Source: Actinidia chinensis (taxonomy: Eukaryota > Streptophyta > Magnoliopsida > Ericales > Actinidiaceae). Taken from it: a DNA stretch of 17,500 bases. Numbering within the stretch: the stretch's first letter is position 1; each line of letters opens with the position of its first letter. Below, piece by piece: positions 9,379 through 17,500 of this stretch. Where the stretch lies: NCBI GenBank assembly GCA_009663005.1, contig VIGQ01000851.1, forward strand, positions 1 through 17,500, read 5' to 3'. A program made the position numbers and the translations under genes. Below the pieces are notes generated by a model. It saw only the letters and a list, made by a program, of their open reading frames with translations. It was not told the origin of the DNA and made no database searches.

Positions 9379-12300
9379 GAGTTAAAATGATTAACAATAT
9401 TCCAATTTTTATAGTTGTTATTTATTCTAATACTACATATATACATTACTGTTTGCCCTCTCACTTTCCTATAATTTCACCAATATCATCCTTAATTTTG
9501 TCTACATATTACGTAAAAAAAAACCCTCGAGTTATTTTTTTAACTTCTCTTTTACATACCAATACAATAACCCGTCTACTTTAATTTTGCATCATACTAA
9601 CCAATCGTCAAACAATATACTTAACTACCTAAGAATTGTGCATGAAGTAGGACTTTTATATAGTAGGATGCAGAAGAGTTAGTGTGATAACTATGTTATC
9701 ACAAGAACACTACTTTATCTAAGCTTAACTTTCGCAAGAATGTATACTACAACACAGCAAATGACATAATGACAGAAATTTAAGATATGCCATGTAGATG
9801 TGCATTAGCTGATCTAGTTTATCTCTGAAGAAACTCTTGGAATCTATGAGAAATGTCCTATTTTTCTTTTTAAAAAAAGGGTGCCATTATTGAGCGCTTT
9901 CTGGCAAAAGGTTTAAAATATAAATAGGATAGGCCTTATTTGTATCTAATCATTTATTTTTATTTGGACGTTAATTTGTGTAAAAAATATTTTTTATTAA
10001 TATATAAAATTTTTTGATATTATCGTATTTATTGTATTTCTAAATTTATCATCTTATTGGTAAAATAATTTGGCTCCCTTAAAAAAACACATTCCTGGGT
10101 CCTGCCGGTTGCCGCCACTACCCACTTTGCTGGCTCCCGTCTCTTTTCTTACTCCCTCTCTCCTTTTCGATTTAATGGTAGCTGTTGTTAGCTCCTAACC
10201 AACCTTTTCCCATTGTAACAAACTTTTTTGGTATGAGAGAGCTGAGAGCGAAATAGGCTCAAAGCATGAAGACAAAGAGAGAATACGAGAAGAAAAGTAG
10301 TGGGGCTGCAAATCTCTTTTTAGGATATATATATATTGTGTGTGTTTGTGGTGAACTTAGGGGTTTTTTCCCTGCAAAATAATGGCATTTTGGTCATAAT
10401 TCACATAAATGGGGCACATTGCCGATATGTTTAACTAATTAATTCCGTCCTTTTTTGTCACGCTGGGTAATGGAAGGTGGTTTAAAGTGATAGAGAATAT
10501 ACATTTTAGTTCAGGGGGTGTTGGAGAATTACTTTTTTTATTCTTCTTTTGTTGCAAGTTTTTAATCCTATTATATGAGTTCAATGTTTTTTCCTTTTCT
10601 GATTATTGTCCTCCCTCCCGCGTTTCCAGTATCATATCGTGTCCGTATTGCCGTGTCTATTCGCACATGCTCCAGGGCTTCTTATGTGCCACAAATGAAA
10701 ATCTTAATGGCAATGGTTTTAATGGATTGTTTTTTGACTTTTTCAAATTTCAACTTCATTTCTTTGGCCGTTATCCTAACAATGTTATTTGCCACGTAAA
10801 CAAGGTGATATCAAGTAATATTCCGTACAAAACCTATAAAAAATGATAGTAAACGCTTAACGGAAAATGATCTAAAGGAAAAGAAACTTACCTGATACAA
10901 TCATTCTCCATTCAAAAGCTTAAAGAAAAGGATCTTACCGATGAACTCCTTTTTTGTTTGGAATTTCTTGGGCTTTCCTTATGTTGTCAGTTAGGATCCG
11001 TCTGATACGTAAGCATACGTCTGCCAAATAATTCAACAACTTTTCAAAAAAAATGCAATAACACCGATTCTAAAAAATCAAGTGTTTGTGATAATTGTAA
11101 GTGGTAAGACATCCATACTCTATTTACCTTGTCAGATTTCAACCTTAACACTCTATCGTCCCCTTCATGTAGGTAAGAAATAAAGTAGGAGTACTTCTAT
11201 AAAAAATACTTCTATTTGTTCTGTAACCGACCCCAAAGTCGGCTTGTACCGGGCCACATGTGCCGCTCTATAAACCAATATTTTTTGATTTTAAAATTCT
11301 TTGTTGGTACATTTGAGCCCAAAGGTCTATAGAAAGAGTGTTTTTTTTTTACTGTAACCTTACGTTTTCCTGGGGATTTGGAATTCATAAAATTATGAAT
11401 GTATGTGTTATAATATCATATAATTTGTAGTTCTATTAATTCTATAAAAACACATGTTAAAATGTTTTATAGTGTTACATAATGATAAATTTAAAAATGA
11501 TACCACATTCTTTTTCCCCATTCACCACATCGTACCTGTACTGTATCCAAATGGTACGATTGGCCGGTACATGATTTACAACTTGGGCTGGTGAGGTGTC
11601 TTGGGTTCATTTAATTATTTTAAGTTCATGAGGGTTAATCAATAACTTTTGTTTGCTTCATACTATAATTCCTTTATTTTTATAATACCCTTCTTCAATA
11701 ACTTTAATTGTAACTGTATTTTTAAAAATTTGGCGAAAACCCGTCAACTTTATAACATATTACAGATAATAAACTCGTGGCTACGTTTTGATAACAATAT
11801 TTTAATTATGAGGTTTGCCACATCTAATCCCCCCATTCCAAGGGAAAAGAGGAAGAAGGTTGGGTAACTAGTTTGATTCCATTCCATCCACACACATGTT
11901 TGTCTACTATGGGAGTTTCCTCCGCTTCGATTGAACTAATACCACAAAATTTTCATTTATGCCCGCACCCCTATGAAACTAAAGATGTTTATATAGTGCG
12001 GGGTAAAATAATTATTTCGCCAGGTAATCTTTTAGGAATAAGTTAGAAATACTACTCCCATGTGATTCCTAATCCTTCATTTAGAGGATTAACAATTTTA
12101 ATTAATATACTACTTGTCCATAGTTTAATGTTTGCACTGCAAAATGATTAAAGTGAGTCTCACATGACTCATAATTAAATCTCTCTCCTCAACTATGTTA
12201 TCAACATTACTAAAAACGTAAGTTGTTTTTAAATTGACTGCATGCTTAATGTACTGGTCGGAAAGCCAAGCCTTGTAAGCTTAATTTGCAAGTTGTTGGC

Positions 12301-12493
12301 TCAATTGAAGAGAACAACTTTTGTATGACTTGTTGTAATCAAGATGATCATTTATAACACCCCCTTTAATGAGAGAACAGTCTTATGTCTGTATCAAAAT
12401 TATCTAGACCCTTTTGATTATAAGCGAGCGATAGAGTACTGAACGTAACAAATGAACTTGAATAAAGAAGGGAGGATCCGAGTATATATGTAC

Positions 12494-13425
12494 CCTCGAC
12501 ATTCCATAAGGAAATAAGGATTGCCTTCATAGCCACCGTCGCAAGAGCAGGTAGAACGCCGTAGATGTAAATCTTGACGACGTGACCTACCCCCTTATGC
12601 CCACAGTAGTCCTCCTCTATAATTTAGGGATTCCAAGTTTGCTGGGTTCCATATTATACAATTCCATCGAGCCATAGCAGGGACATATTCCCATTCCTTC
12701 GAGGGCGAAGGGGGTCGGTTTAATTGTACCTGAACCAATCTTGTCCACCAAGAAAACGCCGTACATACATGGCTCGTGCACTACCTCCACTCTTATTATA
12801 GGTTTCTCTCCTCTCAAATTTACATTGAAGACCTGGAGGTAAGATAATAAGAATTACTCGGAGTGTGGTCTGGCAGCAGTTGATACGCGAAGCAGCTATT
12901 ATCTTCGATCAGTGCTACACGCCATCTGCAAATAGTAAGCACTGGGCTGTGTCCCATCCACTACAGATTCGACACGCCGGGTCGGCGGGCGTGGTTATTT
13001 GCAGCCCACGGAATATAAATGCGTTTGAACTGTCTGAAGAACACACGTAAGGGCTTCCAGTCAGTTCAACTCGCCGCTTCCATTGCCAACGTCTGGGCCT
13101 TCCATCGACCTCCAGGACAGCTCCTAGATAATATTGGTTGTTGACTTGAACCCAGCCAGCCCCCCCGCTTATTCCAGCTTTCTAACAACTATCGACATGT
13201 TCACACTTCCAGATTGATTCCTCAGTAAAGTTTGTCCGCTTTGCATTCCAGCAGAGAACGCGGTCGTTTCATGGAACAATTATCAACCGTTCCAAGGATT
13301 GGGAATGGAAAGTTCCCCACACCTCGCTGGACAACCCTCCTTTGCTAAGAACCATTTATCGGGCCGACGTTGTTTGTGGCCATCCCCTAATACACAAGTG
13401 AGGTCATCACAATCACTCCAACCAT
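12494..13425 (-). pseudogene. WAKL: WAK-like receptor kinase: ectodomain exon, frameshifted
   Basis: This is the first exon of the WAKL relic, encoding the extracellular galacturonan-binding part. The proposed ATG (13423-13425) opens a short hydrophobic leader, MVGVIVMTSLVY. It is followed by the GUB_WAK start CPARCGELSIP (tgt at 13331-13333), NCS, a LLECKAD stretch, INCCQTT (about 12865-12884; compare the family GINCCQ motif), YYLTS, EPCMYGVFLVDK and a VLEW-like stretch. The EGF-like tail TCSCDGGYEGNPYFLMECR (about 12495-12552) ends at a GT donor. The 932-bp length suits a first WAK exon. The EGF-like end and EPCMYGVFLVDK read cleanly in frame, but frame shifts and stops break the middle. 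Orientation and order match the kinase exon downstream. A separate ectodomain-only relic is the alternative. Confidence 0.82.
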
Positions 13426-13503
13426 GCTTGATTTCCCTTTAATTTCCTACACTACTGCTGCTACTACTCTACTACCATCTTTATTCCTAATTCCCTTGGT
13501 TAA

Positions 13504-13515
13504 TTTATATATATA
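13504..13515 (-). promoter_or_regulatory. Putative TATA box of the WAKL relic
   Basis: On the minus strand CTATATATATAAA lies about 80-90 bases upstream of the proposed ATG at 13425. A leader rich in GTAG/CAG triplets lies between them. The spacing fits a plant core promoter with a short 5' UTR. TATA-like strings are common in AT-rich DNA, so context carries most of the weight. Confidence 0.5.
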
Positions 13516-13516
13516 G

Positions 13517-13974
13517 GCGCGGGCAACACACATATATACAGGCAGAGGCAAATGTGTAAGGGTGTAGGGTCAATCACCTCACTCAAAAACAATTACACTA
13601 TAATTTCTAAAACAATTACATATCACTCAATATGAAAAAAATAACCTAGTTTTGACTATTAAAAAAAATTACATTATTATTCCATAATTAATATATTTTA
13701 TACTTTTTGACTTCCACTGAACTAATATGACTCATGAAAGCTTTTGTTTGAAAATCCATCTATCTATCTTTCTTTTCTTATTTTTTATTAAAGGCATTGC
13801 TAATTATACGAGCCAATAAGACTTTAATATAACAATTAAATCAATCATTTCATCCTTCCCTAAAACTTGTTGCCGAACAACGAATTGTCCCCCAAATATT
13901 TTTTAAAAGTTTCTAATCATTCAAAAAATTCATGAGAGAAGTAACTAACATGAGTCATTCAAAATGTTTTTTAA
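13517..13974. other. AT-rich upstream flank of the WAKL relic
   Basis: AT-rich sequence runs from the TATA box to the MITE. I see no coding similarity and no strong repeat beyond a short CTAT run near 13760. Confidence 0.5.
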
Positions 13975-14144
13975 GGATGTGTTGTATTCTAATTTGATTG
14001 AAAAAAAAACGAAAATAAAAAAGTACTTAATAAATCTAAATGATCTAAAAAGTACTAATATCTAATGATTCTAATAGTTGTATCCTCTAACTTTCTACTT
14101 TATTTTTTTCTTCTAACTTACCAAATTATCAATCAAATACAGCC
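13975..14144. mobile_element. Tourist-like MITE (PIF/Harbinger type)
   Basis: The 170-bp segment begins GGATGTGTTGTATTC and, read from the other end, GGCTGTATTTGATTG, an imperfect terminal inverted repeat. TAA flanks both ends (13972-13974 and 14145-14147), the 3-bp target duplication expected of PIF/Harbinger elements. It is short, AT-rich and non-coding, as such MITEs are. The TIR match is partial (about 11 of 15), so the call depends on TIR plus duplication together. Confidence 0.6.
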
Positions 14145-14355
14145 TAATTTTTAAAAAAAATCGTAAAAACTAATAAGATGTCACATCCAATAAACGCGTC
14201 TCATATCAACGCACATTGGTTAGACTGATCTTTTTCCAATATACATGGAATCCATACAAATGCGTCATTGTTTTATTCATTATCCAGATCAATTGGCAAA
14301 GCTTATAAATTAGTGAAGGTTCTCATCTGTGAAAAGGATTTCAAAGAAATTCATA
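14145..14355. other. Short AT-rich spacer
   Basis: No gene, repeat or regulatory motif is recognised between the MITE and the tandem duplication. Confidence 0.5.
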
Positions 14356-14441
14356 GTTGCCATGTTTTTGACCACAACCAAGACTAATGAAAGTTATAAG
14401 TTGCCATGTTTGACCACAACGAAGACTAATTGAAACTTAAT
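14356..14441 (+). repeat. 44-bp tandem duplication
   Basis: GTTGCCATGTTTTTGACC and the following 26 bases (copy 1 from 14356) recur immediately (copy 2 from 14400), with two T residues lost and a few substitutions. Confidence 0.85.
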
Positions 14442-14516
14442 TTCTGCTTGCAAGCTCCTTTTCAATTTTTGTTTATTTTTCTTTTTAGTCATGGTTAAGT
14501 AATGAGAAATTTAATC

Positions 14517-14538
14517 ATATATATATATATATATATAT
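14517..14538. repeat. (AT)11 microsatellite
   Basis: This is a perfect AT dinucleotide run. Confidence 0.95.
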
Positions 14539-14630
14539 GAGTATACAGTATTTAGTGATCACCAACTTTCTTTCTAATGTTGCCCATAGACTTTCTAATA
14601 ATTATAGTTTGGTCCATAGAGTTTTTAATT

Positions 14631-14918
14631 ATTATAATTTGGTCTCTAGAGTTATTAATAATTACATATTAGTCCCTAAAATTGCAGTAAATTATATTTG
14701 AGACCCTTAAATTTTTGTTATTGTCATTTTGGTCTCAGAACTTTCTGATTTTGTCAATTTGATCTCAAAATTTTTTAATTTTGGCAGTTTGGCCCGTGAA
14801 CATTCCCTAAAATTTTTAATAATTACAGTTTGGTCTCTAGAGTTACTGATAATTACAAATTAATCTCTAGAGCTGCTGTAAATTATGTTTTTTATCCTGA
14901 AGTTTCGGTTATTTTTAA
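14631..14918 (+). repeat. Direct repeat of ~97 bp, 191 bp apart
   Basis: Copy 1 (14631-14727) and copy 2 (14822-14918) share TTTGGTCTCTAGAGTTA, ATAATTAC, TCTAGA/CCTAAA-type centres and CTGTAAATTAT-like ends. The material between repeats the TTTGGTCTC and TTTGATCTC theme more weakly, so the block looks like an older tandem array. It directly precedes the T-rich Helitron-like block and may be its body. Confidence 0.7.
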
Positions 14919-15088
14919 TTTACTTTGGTTTTACCAGTTTTTTTTTTATTTTGCCCTCCTAAATTTTTTTTTCCGATTTTGCCCCTACTGTAATTTTTTT
15001 CCGATTTGGCCCCTATTAATAGTAAATTATCTACCGTAATATTTTTTTTGATTTTGCCCTTACTTTATTTTTTTTCCGATTTTGCCCC

Positions 15089-15466
15089 TACTCACATTAA
15101 CTCATTTACCACTATTTTTTTTATTATTTTTTTTTATCAATTTTGTCACTACTCACATTAACTCATTTATCACTATTTTTTTTAATTTGCCCTTACTTAA
15201 TTTCTTTTCGTCGATTTTGCCCCTACTCACATTACCTCATGAGATTAGGTTCTTGGTTATTGGATTGCTTATTTTGAAAACTCGTCCGTGCATAGCACGG
15301 GTATTTTCAATTTTGCCCCTTAGTAAATGTGAGTGAATAGTAGCTTATTTATCATATTTTTTTTTGATTTTACCCATTTGTAACTTTTTTTTAACTCATT
15401 TATCACAATTGTTTTTTGGATTTTACCCCTTAGTGAATGTGAGTGAATAATAGCTCATTTGCAACT
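15089..15466 (+). repeat. Modular repeats in the Helitron-like block
   Basis: ACTCACATTAACTCATTTA-type modules occur near 15089, 15151 and, shortened, 15225. The inverse module AATGTGAGTGAATA occurs near 15327 and 15437. The two sets point towards each other around the internal hairpin at 15285-15301. Confidence 0.75.
15285..15301 (+). repeat. Internal Helitron-type hairpin
   Basis: CCGTGC-ATA-GCACGG forms a perfect 6-bp stem with an outer T-G pair. It resembles the terminal hairpin at 15575-15593 but lacks a CTRR within the next ten bases. It may be the relic 3' end of a nested or tandem copy. Confidence 0.7.
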
Positions 15467-15605
15467 ATTTTTTTATCTCAATTTTGTCCCTTGGTAAAAT
15501 TGTTACCATTATTTTTTATTTTCGATTTTACCCTTCCTCTATTTTTGATTTTTGATTTTGCCCTAGAGTTATTCGCCCGTGCTATGCATGGGCATACCCC
15601 ACTAG

Positions 15606-16302
15606 CATATATATATATAGTTGTATGTATGCAAACAGAAGTCTAGCATTAACTTGTCTTCATTTCTAACCTTCTTAATTAATACTTATGGTCGCAAGTT
15701 AAACACAGTCAATTATGCAAATTTTTTCACAAAAATATATTCACAATATTGGTGTTTGACACTATAAAAAAAATTAAATGCTAGTTATTAATTGTTTTGT
15801 AAATTGTTGTTAGTTATATAGTGTTAATTATAAATTTTTATGGATAATTAAGAATTATGATGGCTAGTACGAAAATATTAGTTATAAATTAGTATAGATA
15901 ACTAAAAATTGTGATGACTAGTTACAAAAAATAGATATTAAAACTATTCCACACATATATATCATTTCCGTAACATATTTTGCTTCATTTTGCAATCTAA
16001 TTTTAGATACGTTACTATCATTGAAGTTGTGAGAGTTAGATGCAAAATTCCCAAAGAAAAGTCTGAGAATATCTTAGGCCACGTACCTAGTTGCCCAACG
16101 ACGCACCAACAATAAATCCCAAAATACTATTCTTCTACTCCGAAAACTTTATTTTCTCGATTTCGGAGATAGTAACGTAATTAACACTTGAACAAGTCTA
16201 GAAGATTTTTGAAAAATACACCTAACTTTTTATGAGTATATCGAACTTGTGTAATTCAAGCATCAGAGTTTAATACTTTTTAGATTTTTATTTATTAAAA
16301 TA
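15606..16302. other. AT-rich intergenic stretch
   Basis: This holds an AT run (15607-15619) and the tandem duplication at 15823-15934. No gene is recognised. Confidence 0.55.
15823..15934 (+). repeat. ~56-bp tandem duplication, diverged
   Basis: Copy 1 starts GTTAATTATAAATTTTTATG near 15823. Copy 2, with TTAGTTATAAATTAGTATAG, starts near 15878. Both continue into GATAA(T/C)TAA, ATTGTGATGACTAGT-like sequence and an A-rich tail. Confidence 0.7.
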
Positions 16303-16823
16303 GGGTTAATTTGCATTTTGTTCCCTAAACGATTGCTCGGTGTCACAACCCTTCTAAACTAAAAATTCAATCACTTGTCTCCTCCAACTATTAAAAGTTG
16401 TCACTTAGTATATCTTGTTGCCGTCTGTTAAACATAAAATTTAAATTGCCTATGTTAGCAGCTCATTGATAAAAAAAAACAACAAATCACTAAAATAACC
16501 CAATTTTTTTTTTGTAATTAACCCTGTTTAGGACTCAAATGCCCAAATTTTTCTTCTGCCCCCTCTATATAGCAATTTTTGATCATTTATGTCCTAAAAA
16601 AGATTAGTTTCCAAAATAAGGCTACTTTAGAGATTTTATTTTTTTTTTGTCCATGGCTGCTTCGTGGCAATTTAACTTTTATATTTTAACGATAACTACG
16701 AAAGTAGTAAAGTGTCTATTTTTTAATAGTTTAAGGTGATAGTTTGAATGAGTTTTTAATTTAGAGGGGTTTTTTTTTAAGTGACCCGACCCATAGTTTT
16801 AGGGTGCAAAATACAATTAGCCC
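16303..16823. mobile_element. 521-bp element with long terminal inverted repeats
   Basis: The left end GGGTTAATTTGCATTTTG matches the reverse of the right end, GGGCTAATTGTATTTTG. Similarity continues inward for about 170 bases: CCCTAAA, CTAAA-AAA-TTCA, CAAACTATCACCTTAAACTAT against its left counterpart, and TTTAAATTGCC with AGCAGC. A TA dinucleotide flanks each side (16301-16302 and 16824-16825). The 170-bp centre is AT-rich and non-coding. The class is unclear: long TIRs suggest a Mutator-like or fold-back element, while TA flanks suggest Tc1/mariner. No 9-bp duplication was seen. Confidence 0.7.
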
Positions 16824-16825
16824 TA

Positions 16826-17500
16826 GAATTTGGGTCGTGTGCATAATATATATTGTGGTGTGTTGCGTGTGGTAGATTTTAGTTCATATTGTTTTTCTCT
16901 TCATAAACTCAAGCCTCTCTATAAATTGTGAACATCATTTAGTTTATTATTAAATATCATTATAGAAATAAATTTTGATATGCTTAGGATTTCTATTTAT
17001 TGTAGGTATTAAATCAATATCCTTTATCCATATATTAGAAGCAACCTGACCAAAATTAAACTGAATTTTAAATAGGAACCTTTCATTATCTAAAAAAACA
17101 CTATTGGATTTCGTTCATTAAATACGAATGCACGAGACCCAATTCAGTCTTCTGGGTAGATGTTTGGCCCAACTTTCTAATACTCAATATTTTTCCACAT
17201 GACTGTTTAAACTTACCTTGAATGAAACACAATAACTACCAATCATTTTCAATATAAATTATTACAGATAATGTTCTCTGTGAAGCCACATACATATTAT
17301 TGCAGATAGGACTACTTATGTAATAGGATGAGCATATTACTCCAGTCAGAACCCTGAACCTTCATACACGTTTCAAAAAAAAGCTTGACTTTGTTAAAGT
17401 GGCACATAAATGGCCCATCTTTTTCTGACCGAGCTTTCTTTTTGGAATTTAACTTCAATCAATTTTTCAAATGTGTGATGGACCGGTTTGTTCATCTCAA
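16826..17500. other. Right-edge AT-rich sequence, nothing recognised
   Basis: No domain, RNA gene or clear repeat is seen. The longest frames are short and low in information. Confidence 0.55.

Larger units (their letters stand above)
8986..10120. mobile_element. Candidate old DNA element with GTGGCGG-type ends
   Basis: The right end, read on the minus strand, is TAGTGGCGGCAACCGGCAGG, followed by GACCCAGGAATG and AAGGGAGCC. This resembles the GTGGCGGAGCCAGGA-type ends common in plant genomes. The left end CAGGAGCGACCCTACC plus GGTAAGCCCCCCC looks like the opposite, diverged terminus. No clear target duplication was seen, so the pairing is tentative. The interior contains AT- and CT-repeat tracts and no transposase. 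Confidence 0.3.
7397..12493 (-). other. Inter-exon interval of the WAKL relic, about 5.1 kb
   Basis: This interval separates the ectodomain exon (donor GT at 12492-12493) from the kinase exon (acceptor ending 7397). WAK genes often have a short exon here encoding a calcium-binding EGF repeat; I looked for its Cys-rich signature and did not find it. The interval holds a candidate TIR element (7876-8184), a candidate element with GTGGCGG-type ends (8986-10120), AT and CT microsatellites, and otherwise AT-rich sequence. Open frames at 10487-10846 and 8435-8710 show no domain. It could also be true spacer if the two exons come from separate relics. Confidence 0.6.
14930..15605 (+). mobile_element. 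Helitron-like non-autonomous element, 3' part
   Basis: The right end carries GCCCGTGC-TAT-GCATGGGC (15575-15593), an 8-bp stem with one G-T wobble. CTAG follows at 15602-15605, eight bases downstream. A hairpin shortly before a CTRR terminus is the Helitron 3' signature. The body repeats TTTTTT, GATTTTGCCCCT and CTCACATTAACTC modules, a style frequent in non-autonomous plant Helitrons. An AT run follows the terminus, but the base after CTAG is C, not the expected T. The 5' TC end was not located; it may lie before 14930. No Rep/helicase is encoded. Confidence 0.55.

Noticed and set aside
10487..10846. Plus-strand frame of 119 codons, rich in Phe
   Set aside because: The Phe/Leu bias comes from T-rich DNA. 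No motif was seen and a second overlapping frame is equally open.
11520..11572. Interleaved GGTAC/GTACC strings
   Set aside because: They are suggestive of a repeat terminus but too short and without a partner.
11640..12359. Possible second LTR on the minus strand (TGTTATAAATG start, TATA-like CTATATAAAC inside)
   Set aside because: No matching 3' end, no flanking duplication and no primer site were found.
1..17500. CRISPR arrays, tRNA or rRNA genes, bacterial operons
   Set aside because: No regularly spaced identical repeats, no tRNA arms with a convincing T-loop and no rRNA segments were seen. All gene signals are plant nuclear.

Overview
This window looks like nuclear DNA of a flowering plant, probably a eudicot. 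It is AT-rich and has long non-coding stretches. It carries remains of several plant transposon classes: a solo Copia-like LTR, a Helitron-like end, a Tourist-like MITE and a long-TIR element. Its only recognisable genes are two intron-containing plant families, an ATAD3-type AAA ATPase and a wall-associated-kinase-like (WAKL) receptor kinase. No bacterial, organellar, CRISPR, rRNA or tRNA signal was seen.

Layout. Positions 69-2246 (+) hold the C-terminal part of an ATAD3-like AAA+ ATPase in three exon blocks. The Walker A region is broken, Walker B is readable, and the C-terminus ends at a TAG. The 5' part lies off the left edge. Positions 2554-3728 are a solo LTR on the minus strand, with 5-bp target-site duplications (GTTTG) and an internal ~51-bp tandem repeat. 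Positions 3734-6095 are AT-rich intergenic DNA. Positions 6096-13425 (-) hold one WAKL gene relic. Its GUB_WAK/EGF-like ectodomain exon is at 12494-13425 and its transmembrane/kinase exon at 7396-6096. Between them lies a ~5.1-kb interval that reads as intron with transposon-like debris. A TATA box sits about 80 bp upstream of its ATG. Positions 13426-17500 contain a Tourist-like MITE (13975-14144), local tandem duplications, a 191-bp-spaced direct repeat, a T-rich repeat block ending in a Helitron-like hairpin and CTAG (to 15605), and a 521-bp element with long inverted repeats (16303-16823).

The point most worth checking is the type of damage in the two genes. Both are broken mainly by scattered one- or two-base insertions and deletions, while the encoded residues around each break still fit the family well. 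Neutral decay normally gives more substitutions than indels. Two explanations therefore stand: these are pseudogenes, or they are real genes in an unpolished long-read assembly. They are annotated as pseudogenes because, as written, neither can be translated.

I found no convincing new biological system. The content is a gene-relic and transposon landscape. The two genes are unrelated in function (mitochondrial AAA ATPase and cell-surface kinase) and show no sign of working together.
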